This document shows positions 16,998 to 26,900 of a stretch of DNA of 33,825 nt, in pieces. Source of the stretch: an uncultured Lachnospiraceae bacterium (GTDB lineage Bacteria > Bacillota > Clostridia > Lachnospirales > Lachnospiraceae); NCBI GenBank assembly GCA_947631625.1, contig CANRMA010000023.1:1-33825 (forward strand). Direction: 5' to 3'. A program made the translations under genes and the position numbers. Every line of letters starts with the position of its first letter. The first letter of the stretch is position 1. The notes under the pieces are model-generated. The model was not told where the DNA came from, ran no database searches, and saw only the letters and a program-made list of their open reading frames with translations.

Positions 16998-17080
16998 CTA
17001 TATAGACATACATTAAATATTATGATAATATATTTATATTCAATAAATTATATACATATAAACTATATTAAGTAATATTT

Positions 17081-17110
17081 TTAACCTTTATACATAATAA
17101 ATCATATAAT
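17081..17110 (+). promoter_or_regulatory. Candidate promoter of the islet operon
   Basis: TTAACC (17,081-17,086) and a perfect TATAAT (17,105-17,110) with an 18-bp spacer, 44 bp before ATG 17,154. The surroundings are so AT-rich that other boxes are possible. Confidence 0.45.
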
Positions 17111-17153
17111 TGAATTACCATCTGTTATATACTCAAACTCAAGGGGAAAAACT

Positions 17154-17522
17154 ATGTATAATATCTATATCCAGATTGAAGATTTGGTGGCAAATGCATT
17201 CATTGATCTTGTAGAAGCAAATTCAAAAAGAGAAATTTTATATAGTGATTTAGATGCATATGGCGCAAAAGTAATTGAACAGATCAACCACAATAACAGC
17301 GACGCTAAAGCCATACTTATCGTATCGCGCGAAAGCCAGTCAGCAATTGTCGCTGACTATAGTGATATGTTTGAAGCTTTTGAAAGAGATGGTTCAAAGG
17401 GTATCCGCCTTTTAGATAACGTTGACTCTATAGATTTATGGGAGCGTTTTTGCACTTCCTTATCTTATACTGTATTAATGGCATTTAAGGCTCCTGCCGT
17501 AAAAGAGGTTTTGGGAATTTAA
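17154..17522 (+). CDS. Unknown 122-aa protein coupled to the HD protein
   Basis: I do not recognise a family. The protein looks soluble, alpha/beta and somewhat acidic, without a signal peptide or membrane segment. Landmarks are an N-terminal YIQIEDLVANAFIDLVEANS segment, a strand AKAILIVSRESQSAIVADY, and a C-terminal helix from LWERFCTSLSYTVL to the end. AAGGGGA lies about 9 nt before ATG 17,154. Its stop TAA and the ATG of the HD gene overlap by one base (TAATG), so the two proteins are translationally coupled and probably made in fixed proportion. The order, small protein first and nuclease/hydrolase-like protein second, suggests a partner, sensor or inhibitor of the HD enzyme; this is inference. 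Confidence 0.75.
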   Translation: MYNIYIQIEDLVANAFIDLVEANSKREILYSDLDAYGAKVIEQINHNNSDAKAILIVSRESQSAIVADYSDMFEAFERDGSKGIRLLDNVDSIDLWERFCTSLSYTVLMAFKAPAVKEVLGI

Positions 17523-19183
17523 TGGCTGATAAAATATTTAAAGATCCAATATACGGATATATAGAAATTGATGAAGAGCATATCAATAATATAATCGATA
17601 CTGCAAATTTTCAACGGTTACGAGACATCATTCAAACAAGTTATTCTCCGCTATATACATCTGCACTTCATAACCGCTTTACTCATTCAATTGGCGTCTA
17701 TCATTTAGGCAAGATTGCCTTGAACTCTTTTAGGCGTTCCTGTTTATCCGATAAAAATATACCTATCAATAAAATTGAAAAATATTTTAATACATTTGAA
17801 ATAGCATGTCTTCTGCATGATATAGGACATGCTCCGTTTTCGCACACCGGGGAAGATTTTTATTTTAATGAAAAGATGCACGACGCTTTTCATGAAGAGA
17901 TAATATCTCTTACAAAAGATGACGTTCTTAAAACAGAAATAACCAAAAATTCATATAAAGCGGCTCCCCACGAGTTAATGAGCGTTATTATATCATTAAA
18001 AAATTATGGACATAAAATACCTACGGAAACATGGTCATTTTTTTCAAGATGTATTACCGGTTACAAATATACTGAAAAACCAACAAAAGTAAACCAATTA
18101 TTGAACTGCATGATAGAATTACTCAATTCCACCATGATAGATGTGGATAAACTGGACTATTTATTAAGAGACGCCTTTATGAGCGGCTTTGATACCACAA
18201 GTATTGACTACATACGGCTCTTGGAAAGCATTAGAATAGTAAAATGTAATGGTGTATACAAATTATGCTTTTATAAAACTGCCGTAAGCGTAATAGAAAA
18301 CGTCGTATATGCAAGAGACGCTGAGAAAAAGTGGATTCAAAACCACCCCACTGTCATTTATGATGCCTACTTACTGCAAAATATCATGTCTCAAATAATA
18401 AATACATATATGTCGAAGAACTACATAGAGTATGACTATTTAACCGAAACAGGTCTTGATATTAAGAATTTGGGAAAAGTACGCTTATTAAGTGACAGCG
18501 ATATATTATATCTAATGAAAAATCTTCCACAAAACAAAATCGTGTTAGAATATTTCGACCGCAGATATAGAAAACACCCTATCTGGAAAACAGAAGCCGA
18601 ATACAAAGCCATTTTTATTGATAACGAAAAAGAAGCTCAGATAATAGAACAGGAATTTAATGATCTTAAAAAAGAATTAAGCAGCCTCGGATATATAAAT
18701 ATTATTAATAATGACGCACTTAACGCCATAAAAAAAGATGCGGATAAACTTGCAGAAGATTATAAAAAAGAGAACTCTATCAAACTAAAAATGTCCATAA
18801 CAAAACGCCAACATCAGATAGCGATAATGGAAGCTTTATATCGATTTTCAAAAAGAGAAGATATCGATTTTAATTTTACAATAATATCCGCCAAACAGTT
18901 TAACAGCGGATTCGGTAAACCTGAATTCTATAAAATTAATATGATATTCCCCGAATTGTCTGAAGCATGCGAATTTGGTTCTGTATCTAACGTATTAAAA
19001 GCTTCTGAAAGCGCCAGCGAAAATTTCTTTTATTTATATTATATCCGAAAAAATACCAACAATAAATTACATATTTCTGAACTGATTGAAGATTTACTCA
19101 AAATAGCTAACATTATCGAAAATGAGAAGCAGCAAAAACAAATACATGAAAAAATTGAACAAACGACCAAACGTTTAAAATGA
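17522..19183 (+). CDS. SAMHD1-like HD-domain phosphohydrolase
   Basis: A 553-aa protein with the HD-superfamily metal site laid out as in SAMHD1/dGTPase-type enzymes: His55 (NRFTHSIGVYHLG), His99-Asp100 (CLLHDIGHAPFSHTGE, with His103 and His108), a following HE pair (His150-Glu151 in APHELMSV), and a late Asp (Asp209 in MIDVDKLDYLLRD). This family hydrolyses dNTPs or related nucleotides, and some members block phage or virus growth by draining dNTPs. The C-terminal half (about 330-553) is lysine- and glutamate-rich with coiled-coil-like helices and no recognised domain. It is AT-rich, unlike its flanks. Its start overlaps the 122-aa gene's stop, and its 3' end overlaps the convergent deacetylase gene by 9 bp. 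The substrate is not predictable; a defence role is inference. Confidence 0.85.
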   Translation: MADKIFKDPIYGYIEIDEEHINNIIDTANFQRLRDIIQTSYSPLYTSALHNRFTHSIGVYHLGKIALNSFRRSCLSDKNIPINKIEKYFNTFEIACLLHDIGHAPFSHTGEDFYFNEKMHDAFHEEIISLTKDDVLKTEITKNSYKAAPHELMSVIISLKNYGHKIPTETWSFFSRCITGYKYTEKPTKVNQLLNCMIELLNSTMIDVDKLDYLLRDAFMSGFDTTSIDYIRLLESIRIVKCNGVYKLCFYKTAVSVIENVVYARDAEKKWIQNHPTVIYDAYLLQNIMSQIINTYMSKNYIEYDYLTETGLDIKNLGKVRLLSDSDILYLMKNLPQNKIVLEYFDRRYRKHPIWKTEAEYKAIFIDNEKEAQIIEQEFNDLKKELSSLGYINIINNDALNAIKKDADKLAEDYKKENSIKLKMSITKRQHQIAIMEALYRFSKREDIDFNFTIISAKQFNSGFGKPEFYKINMIFPELSEACEFGSVSNVLKASESASENFFYLYYIRKNTNNKLHISELIEDLLKIANIIENEKQQKQIHEKIEQTTKRLK

Positions 19184-20338
19184 AGAAAACTGCCGCCCCT
19201 CATAATTCAGGTAAAAATTATCCGCATAGATAAGCTCCGAAACAGGAACTATCTCATATCCTGCCTCCTCTAGCTTAGTTATGAGTTCATCCAAAGCCGA
19301 GGCTGTATAATCCGCTCCGTTATGGCAGAGGATTATGCTGCCGTTTCCGAGGTTCTTATGATTTATAACGGTATCTATTATTGAATCAACGCCTTTGTTC
19401 TGCCAGTCCAGAGAATCCACGCTCCATTGTATCGCATAATAACCGCAGTCTTTGGCTACATTTATGACACTATTGTCATAATCTCCGTAAGGCGGGCGGA
19501 ACAAATACATATCATAACCGGTCAGCTCTTTGACTTTACGGTGAACCGACATGAGCTCTTCTTTTTTGTCCTCGTCTGAAAGTTCGCTCATATTCTTATG
19601 ATTCTCGCTATGATTGCCTAAATCGTGCCCCGCATCCAATACGGCTTTTACATCATCAGGATAACTTTCCACCCAACCGCCTGTTGCAAAAAAAGTGACA
19701 TGTATGTCATGTTTTTTCAGGATATCCAATATCTCTTTAGTATCTTCCGCTCCCCAAGCAGCGTCGAAGCTAAGCGCGACTTTGTTTTCGGTTGTGTCAA
19801 CGCAGTATATCGGAAGTTCTCTTTCACCTACGGTGTTGTTCATAGTGGACTTATCGCCAAAAGCCGTAACTTTTCCCTCTGGTACGTCATCTGCTTTTAC
19901 GGTATTTTCATTTATATTACTGTCAGGGTTGGAATTGTCCACTCCATTTGTATTATGTTTATTTCCGGATTCGGTATCTTCGCCGGAATGTGAGTCTTCT
20001 GTTGCCTTGGTTTCTTCTCCGGATTTAGAATTTTCTGCGGTCTTGGTTGCTTCTCCGGATTTAGAACCTTCTGCGGTCTTGGTTGCTTCGCCGGATTTAG
20101 AACCCTCTGCGGTCTTGGTTGCTTCGCCGGATTTAGAACCTTCTGCGGCTTCTGAATCTTCCAACACATCATTCGTCAGCTGCTGAGTCTGCTTTACAGT
20201 CCGCTCACTGTCAAGGTTTCCGCAGGCTGTCAACAGAACAGCTGCCCCAATAATAGTAAATGCTGTCGGCAACGCTTTGGCTTTTGTTCCGTCATTAGAT
20301 TTATGCCGTATCCGTCGTTTTAAAAAGCTTGATCTCAT
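19175..20338 (-). CDS. Polysaccharide deacetylase lipoprotein (NodB-like)
   Basis: A 387-aa predicted lipoprotein. A basic N-terminus (residues 1-23) is followed by a hydrophobic stretch and lipobox LLTACG, with the lipidated Cys near residue 39. A low-complexity linker (about 60-150) carries four 12-aa repeats of the EGSKSGEATKTA type. The catalytic NodB domain (about 185-375) shows SFDAAWGAED for the first metal/base Asp, HSENH for the metal histidines, and RPPYGDYDNS. Such enzymes remove acetyl groups from peptidoglycan or other glycans; the FDAAWG form resembles the sporulation-type deacetylases. AGAGGGTG precedes ATG 20,338. The last residues (SSF) and the stop codon come from inside the neighbouring islet, so the C-terminus was altered by that insertion. 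Confidence 0.88.
   Translation of the reverse strand: MRSSFLKRRIRHKSNDGTKAKALPTAFTIIGAAVLLTACGNLDSERTVKQTQQLTNDVLEDSEAAEGSKSGEATKTAEGSKSGEATKTAEGSKSGEATKTAENSKSGEETKATEDSHSGEDTESGNKHNTNGVDNSNPDSNINENTVKADDVPEGKVTAFGDKSTMNNTVGERELPIYCVDTTENKVALSFDAAWGAEDTKEILDILKKHDIHVTFFATGGWVESYPDDVKAVLDAGHDLGNHSENHKNMSELSDEDKKEELMSVHRKVKELTGYDMYLFRPPYGDYDNSVINVAKDCGYYAIQWSVDSLDWQNKGVDSIIDTVINHKNLGNGSIILCHNGADYTASALDELITKLEEAGYEIVPVSELIYADNFYLNYEGRQFSSF
19185..19226. repeat. 42-bp direct repeat, right copy (within the deacetylase gene)
   Basis: Identical to 16,886-16,927. It lies in the last coding part of the deacetylase gene and begins two bases after the HD gene's stop codon. As the copy still attached to the gene body, it is the likely original target sequence. 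Confidence 0.97.
20015..20158 (-). repeat. 36-bp tandem repeat encoding a 12-aa linker unit
   Basis: Four in-frame 36-bp units, spaced at 20,015, 20,051, 20,087 and 20,123, encode variants of EGSKSGEATKTA in the linker between lipobox and catalytic domain of the deacetylase. Confidence 0.92.
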
Positions 20339-20428
20339 GTACTTTCACCCTCTTTAGTGATATTCGTATAATCGACTGACTTAATATTGAATTTACTTAT
20401 ATAATGCATAACTTGTGCAGGATATTTT

Positions 20429-20581
20429 TTAATATATTATAGTCAATGACCGCGACGTAAGCAACACTGCCGTCACTAACATTATCGCCCACAATACTCC
20501 TCCAACGATTTTGATACATTTGGCGGTCCGCAGGCTTTTGGTTTTCTTTGCTTCATCAATATACATATCTGACATATGCAT
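20429..20581 (-). CDS. Small single-pass membrane peptide (50 aa)
   Basis: A 50-aa frame beginning MHMSDMYIDEAKKTKSLRT. It has a basic middle, one hydrophobic helix (about 25-43, IVGGVLWAIMLVTAVLL), and a short tail SRSLTIIY. AAAGGATG lies about 8 nt before ATG 20,581, a good ribosome binding site, which supports it as a real gene although it is short. It lies 90 bp upstream of the deacetylase in the same direction, so the two may be co-transcribed. The leader contains the GTTTCGCAATGACCTG motif shared with buk and the transglutaminase-like gene. The family and function are not recognised. Confidence 0.6.
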   Translation of the reverse strand: MHMSDMYIDEAKKTKSLRTAKCIKIVGGVLWAIMLVTAVLLTSRSLTIIY

Positions 20582-20610
20582 GGGCTTTCATCCTTTCGTT
20601 TTACTTTTAA

Positions 20611-20626
20611 CAGGTCATTGCGAAAC
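20611..20626 (-). promoter_or_regulatory. GTTTCGCA-type leader motif before the 50-aa gene
   Basis: On the minus strand GTTTCGCAATGACCTG differs by one base from the motif before buk (15,672) and by three from that before the transglutaminase-like gene (4,990). It ends 29 bp before the start codon. No matching GCGAAAC partner is seen upstream here, so the motif can exist without the hairpin. Confidence 0.55.
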
Positions 20627-20766
20627 ACGGTCTTAAATAGTATTCCATATATTTAATAATATATTTCCCATGCATCAAAGTATCATCATTTTTGCATCAA
20701 ATTTGCATCATTGGCGAATATTTAGCCGACACAGAAGTCTGAAAAAAAATTAGGGCAGGTATAATA

Positions 20767-20805
20767 AAGGACAGAGGAACGCCAATAATTCATCCCTCTG
20801 TCCTT
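20767..20805 (-). terminator. Terminator of the large RCC1 protein gene
   Basis: An 11-bp stem, AAGGACAGAGG with CCTCTGTCCTT, followed on the minus strand by TTATTATA. It lies about 115 bp after the stop codon of the 2,280-aa gene, with the 13-bp repeat array in between. Confidence 0.85.
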
Positions 20806-20821
20806 AATACAATTCATTTCA

Positions 20822-20898
20822 ACAATCAGCTTCTACAATCTGTTTCCACAATCTGTTTCTACAATGTTTAATACAATCAGCTTCCACAATCCGTTTCT
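20822..20898. repeat. 13-bp tandem repeat array
   Basis: Six units of ACAATCTGTTTCT with variants (ACAATCAGCTTCT, ACAATCCGTTTCT; one unit is 12 bp) between the stop codon and terminator of the large RCC1 protein gene, hence within its 3' untranslated region. Confidence 0.9.
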
Positions 20899-20920
20899 TA
20901 CCGTTTTTTAAGCGGACCGC

Positions 20921-23900
20921 TTATAAAATTCCCGGCATAAGTCTGTTAGTTATCTTGAACTTCACGCTCTTGCTTCCGCCGTAGCTGCCGCAGCCTCTTA
21001 TTGTTACGGTTGCGGTTCCTTTGTTTGTGTTGTTCTTGTAACTGTTCTCGACTATCTCGTAATCTTCGGGGTTAAGCGGCGTTCCGCTTAATTTAACGAT
21101 TATGTCGTCTTTGGTAAGTTTGACTGCTTTGCCTGTGTAGGGCTTTGACTTGACGGTTATCTTCGCTTTGGCAAAGGAATCTTTGGTTATGCGGTAGGTT
21201 CCGCTTATGGTTCCGGTATAGCCGCTGCCTTTGGCGGTAACTGTCACTTTTATAACACTTCCAAGCTCAGGTTTCGAATTCTTATCCAACGCTGTTCCGC
21301 CTGTCGTTCCTGTACTACCTGTCGTTCCGGTTCCGTCTGTCGTTCCGGTCCCATCTGTTGTTCCGGTTCCGTCTGAGGCGTTTGTCTTTTCTCCGGTACC
21401 GACAAGAGTATAAACTATGTTCTTGTCGTAGTCCCTTCCTGCGGTGAGTTTCTTTCCGTCTGCGTCCGTAAGCGCCGGCTTGGTCATGTATTTGCCGGGT
21501 CTATTTACATATGCCACATCAGGCAGCTCCAATGTTACGGGAGAAGTTTCATCATTAAGCGCTTTGCTCTCTATAGTGAAGGTCTTGGTCAGCTTGCCGG
21601 TAAAATTGCCTTTACCTTTGATCGTCATCTGCGCTCCGGATCCTACTGCCTTGTTATTATTATAAGTCACCGTGTAATCTTTGCCTGCCGTAAGTTTCCT
21701 TGTCTTTCCGTCTGATGCGGTAAACTCAAGCTCTGCGTCGGGTTTTGCCCCGCCTTTTACGTATTTGACGGTTATTGGCGTATTGGCGTTATCTTTTATT
21801 CGTTTTTCCGCATCCGTCTTTATGTCGTACGGCGTTATCTTATATGTCTTTTTGGCGGTTCCCGTATATGCGCCCTTTCCCGTAATGGTCACGGTCGCCT
21901 TTCCCGTATTGACATTATTCGAATAGGATACTTCGTAATCACTGCCTTCCGTAAGCGTTTTGCCGCTATAGCTTAGTGTAAGCGTCGGTTCTATACTGCC
22001 GCCCGTATATGTATGGCTGCCCTCCAGTCCGCTTACGCGCGCTCTGGATATGGCGGTGCCGTTTATCTTGAACGTCACTTTCTTAAAGCCTGTAAATGTT
22101 CCTTCTGCGGCAGGCTTTCCGACGCCTTTTACTATGGCAGTTGCGGTGCCTGCATTTACATTGTTTATGTAGGACACTGTGTAATGTGTTCCTTTCGTCA
22201 GGGGCTTTCCTTTATATGTGACGGTAACATCGGGCTCGACAGCCATGCCTGTGTAGGTCTGCGCCGTTATCTTCCTTACGGAAGCCTTGGAGATAAGCGT
22301 GCTCTTTTCGTCGGTAATAACGAATTTGACCGTCTTCTGTCCGGAATAATTCCCGGCTGCCTTTATAAGTATGTCGTATGTTCCGGCTGTATTATATGCG
22401 CCGGCGGCTGTGGAAGGATATTCCACTGTATAATCTCTGTCTTTGGAAAGTTTCTTTCCGTTGCAGGTCAGCGTCGGTACAGGTTTTTGCACTTTCTTGT
22501 TGTATGCGGCGTACATATAATATACCGCGTTATCTGAAGCTGTGTTTACTGTGCTTTCCGGAGTGTCGGAACCGTCCGTACTTCCTGTATCATCCAAAAC
22601 TGCGTTTGTTATGTCTATCGACTCATCATCAAGGCTTACGGGATTTATCTTAAATACAGCCTTACCGCTTCCGCCGTAATTGCCTTTGCCCTTAACCACT
22701 ATTGACGGCGCTTTATCTTCGTCCAAGGCGTCATTTGTCTTGGTGTTGTTCTTGTATGATACCGTATAGTCTGTGCCGTATGTCAATCTGACATTCGTGT
22801 CATAAACTCTGAAATCCGTTTCGGGCTGAGGTTTTATCGCCTTGCCCGTATATGCGTATCCGTCCTGATCTATTCCTGCTATCCAGAGGCCTTCAGGAAT
22901 TTTGCCGTCTGTGGGCACATCTTCCGGAAGTATGCCATTTCCGCTGTCTGACGGTTCGGACGGCTCATCCGGATTGGAAGGAGCGTCCGGATCGGAGGGA
23001 TCGTCGGGATTGGAAGGATCATCCGGATTATCAGGGTTATTCTCCGTCACCTTATATGTAATGCTTTTCTCTCCGGTATAATCACCGATACCCTGTATCG
23101 TAACGGTATATTCACCGATATCCTTAACTTCCATATCTCCGCTCAAAGTATAGTCGGTTCCCGCTGTCAGCAGAGTTTCGCCGTATGTTACCGTTACTTT
23201 GGGGCTTTGTTTTTCACCTGTGTAAATGAGGTCTTCGACATTTATCTTTACCTGTTCGGAACTTATGTTGATCTTATCTTCAGGAACAACAGGGGCCGAC
23301 GGATCGTCCTTATCCACGACTTTGTATTTAACGCTCTTTTCTCCGGTATAATCACCGATACCATGTACCGTAACGGTATATTCACCGATATCCTTAACTT
23401 TCAGGTCGCCGCTTAAGTTATAGTCGATCGCCGCCTTAAGCAAGTTTCCATTATATGTAACCGTCACGTTGGGGCTTTGCTCTTTACCTGTATATACGAG
23501 GTTTTCGACATTTATCTTTACCTGTTCGGAACTTATGTCGATCTTCTCTTCCGGTTCGGGCTCATCCGGTACACCTTCTTCCAGAACCTTATATGTTGCG
23601 CTCTTCTCTCCCTTATAGGTTCCGATACCTTTCACAGTAACGTTATATGTTCCTATATCCTTGGCTACCAGACTGCCATAGAGTTCATAATCCACTCCCG
23701 CCTTAAGTGTAACGCCGCCGTACGTAACGACAACCTGCGGGTACAGGTCTTCGCCTGTGTATGTAAGGTTATCTATCTTAACCTCAACATTTGCTATGTC
23801 TGTCTGTTCTTCTCCTACGATAAAATAACATATGTTATTGTCCTGTTCAATCTGTTCGCGCAATTCATACTCTATCTGGAGCGCACCCGTTCCGTCCGCA

Positions 23901-26900
23901 GCCGCCTGCGCGATATAGAGAAGGTTATCGTTTCCGAGGCGGTTATCGGCGTCCTTAGACTTCATAGCATAGAAATTATAAAGCTTGCCTGCCGACAGAC
24001 CACTGAATGACGCCGTTCCGTGAGCAGGGTTATCAGAGGACGGAGTTATTACAGGGTTGCCAAGTTCAGACTGTCCGTCCGGCTCCTCAGATGAGAGAAC
24101 GTCGGCTGAGACTTCGGCGTCATCAGGGAATATGACACGGGTTGGGGTTGACGGATAGGCTGTTTCCCCAACATATATATTTCCCCACATATACAAGTTT
24201 CCGTCAAGTGTAACTGCGCCTATATAAGGATTACCAGAATTCCATGTACTACCAATACCTATTGCTTTTACACTGGTCAGAATTTTCCGGGGTGACTTAG
24301 CGTCAGCGTTATTTACGCCAAATATCAAAGATTTAGAATTTCCCCACATATATAAATTATAATCTCCGTCTATAGCAGCAATTGTACTATAACTACCGGA
24401 ATTACCTCTACTATACACACTTCCAATCATAGATACATTTCTTAAATATTTTACTTTAGTTGGTACTGTTTTGCTTCCAGTTTCATCCCCTAATTGATAT
24501 AAGCTGTTATTTCCCCACATATACAGGTCGCAGTTTTTCGTTACAGCCCAACTAACATAATTACAACTATAATCATAATCGCATTTTAACAATCCCGCCC
24601 GCTCAACATCACTTATATCCTCAACTTTAACAGGAAGCTGTTGGTTGCTTGTAGTTGCATTTCCTAATTGACCATAACTGTTATTCCCCCACATATACAG
24701 GCTGCCGTCTTCCATTAACGCCATACTTGAGCCATGATAGGTAACAAAATCTTTTACCTTTCCTTCGATATCAACTTTGGTCGGTATATAACTCTCTTTA
24801 TCAGTTCCGTTTCCTAACTGACCATAGTCGTCATACCCCCACATATACAGACTGCCGTCTTCCGTTACAGCGCCAACACAATTATTACCTATACTTACTG
24901 ATCTTACCTTTTTACCTTCCTCGATTGTAACCTCAACCGGCGCACTACTATTTTTCGTATCTCCGGTTGCCAAAACACCACTGGAATTAGAACCCCACAT
25001 ATACAGCTTTCCTTCTTCTGTTATGGCGGCACTTGTCCTGTTATAAATGCATATATCTTTAACATTGGACAGTTGTTGTACTTTTCTTGGTCGATATTGA
25101 TCCTCCGTATTTCCGTTACCTAATTGACCAGAGTAATTATCCCCCCACATATACAGGCTTCCCCCCGTAGTTATGGCGGCGCTTGTACCAGAATCAATAG
25201 TAACATATTTAATGTCAAAATCTTTTAAATCATTTACCTTAACAGGGGATTTGCTGTCTGACGTTCCTGTATTCCCTAATTGACCGTCTCCATTTTCTCC
25301 CCACATATACAGGCTGCCATCCTTGGTTATAGCCGCCATTGTTCCGCTATCAGTACAGAACTGCACAACCGCCTTATAGTCCTCCGGCTCATCTATCTCT
25401 CCGTTAAGAAATATATCCTTCTCTCCGGACTCTTTAATGTCATAATATACGGCGGTCGTTTCCAAACCTTCTTTCGCGCAATATATCATCTGTCTGCCGG
25501 ACGGCAGCCATATCCATGTCTTTCCTGATTTATTGGTAGGTCTCTCCGTAACATTGTTGACGATAGCTCCTTCCACCGGATTAAAATTTCTGTCATTGAC
25601 CGTAACGGTGATCTTGTACTGCACATGCGGACATTCTTTCCACCAGCCAAATTCATTATAATCCACCGAATAATAGAAATCTCCTATCTTTATCTTAGCC
25701 TTATCCGGAGTTACTATATCCTTGGCAGCAATCTCCTTGTCCAGAAGTTTTACGGCTACTTTCAGTGAAAGATATATGTATATATCGCCGTCCACGCAGT
25801 CTTTGCACTCATGCTTCTTATCACTGTCTTCGTCTTCATCTTCATCGGAACCGCCGGTCGATATCTTCCCTGAATCTTCCGCTTCAAGCCTTACGCCGGC
25901 TTCCCCTTCCGCTCCTACGGACGCTATGTGGCTGCTCAACAGTTCACCTGACACTCCTATGACAAGCCCCAGTGAAACAGCCGCCTCTATTTTCGATTCA
26001 AACGTCCATTCAGGTTCTTCATTTAACGGATTTCTTGTCCCGTCACTTAATACCTCAAATCCGATTGAACCGCCCTCGGCCGTCACCGTAGTTTCAATCT
26101 CGCCTTCCGCATGAAAATGCACTCCAAGCTTCAGGTTTATGTTTACTCCCGGTATTGGTGTTTTAATGGAAAAACCGTTCTCATCAAGATAGATTGTTTT
26201 ATCGATTTCTTTGCTGAATTTGACGCTGCCGGTAAGCTTATAATCTACCTTGATCTCCAACTTATTTATTAATCCGGCATAACGGTAAAGTTTGATGCCG
26301 GGTGCAATGGTTGGCGTCAGCTCATATTCGAGTCCTTCGACGCTGGACTCGCTCTTAAATGTCCGGGACCATTCCGCATCCGCTTCCACGATATCATCCG
26401 ATGCAAACGCGATACCGTCCTCATATGAATAAGACGGTTCTTCTTCCGCAGCCTGATCACTCGTTCCGCCAAGTTTGATATACTCGAACATTTGTTCGTA
26501 ATCCGTATCTTCGCCCTGAATGGTCACAGTGACGGAAGCATCGCTCTCCGCCGTCGTTTCCACCGATTTCACCTTGGTTATGAGCAGTTTATTGTCAGCG
26601 TAGTAATATGCGATCAGATCTCCGCTTGTTAATTTTTTAACAACTTCATCCGCATTTTTGATAGTATACTTCATAGTCAGGTCATCTGCCGAAGAGACAA
26701 TGTTCACTCCCGTTATTCCCTGCTTATCTCCTTTTATGACCTTGACATTCTCTTTTAATACAAGATAGTTATTATTGGAACTGTTATCAAGACTTATAAT
26801 CCTGTCGGATTCAAAATCCGACTTGGATTTCTTAAGAAACTCCTCCATTGCCTGAGTGTGATCTTCATTGCAATAAGCGGAGCATAAAGGTCTCAGGCTG

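Larger units (their letters stand above)
16789..17153 (+). other. Intergenic region between buk and the islet genes
   Basis: A 365-bp gap. It holds, in order, the buk terminator, the left copy of the 42-bp repeat, a three-unit 23-bp tandem array, and an extremely AT-rich stretch with a candidate promoter for the islet. No gene was found in it. Confidence 0.7.
16928..19184. mobile_element. AT-rich two-gene genomic islet between 42-bp repeats
   Basis: A segment of about 2.26 kb bounded by perfect 42-bp direct repeats and clearly more AT-rich than buk on the left or the deacetylase on the right. Removing one repeat plus the segment would rejoin the buk downstream region to the deacetylase gene, restoring a longer C-terminus (ending QFSQPCQ instead of QFSSF). 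This is the geometry of an inserted block that duplicated part of its target. No integrase or transposase lies inside, so the mechanism is unknown. Cargo: a 122-aa unknown protein and a SAMHD1-like HD protein. Confidence 0.65.
20582..20920 (-). other. Intergenic region between the RCC1 protein gene and the 50-aa gene
   Basis: A 339-bp gap with the shared leader motif (20,611-20,626), three TGCATCA copies at 20,671, 20,693 and 20,704, a strong hairpin terminator (20,767-20,805) and a 13-bp tandem array. No further gene was found. The promoter of the 50-aa gene should lie near 20,640-20,700, but no clear consensus was found. Confidence 0.6.

Noticed and set aside
17154..19183. Classical type II toxin-antitoxin pair
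   Set aside because: The second protein is a 553-aa HD hydrolase and the first shows no DNA-binding antitoxin fold. The size and layout do not fit, although a restraining partner cannot be excluded.
16928..19184. Ordinary insertion sequence or integrase-driven element
   Set aside because: No transposase, integrase or terminal inverted repeats are seen inside, and a 42-bp duplication is too long for a normal insertion-sequence target duplication.
22013..22537. 174-aa plus-strand frame
   Set aside because: It is antisense to the Ig-like repeats of the giant protein; the repeats create long shadow frames on the opposite strand.
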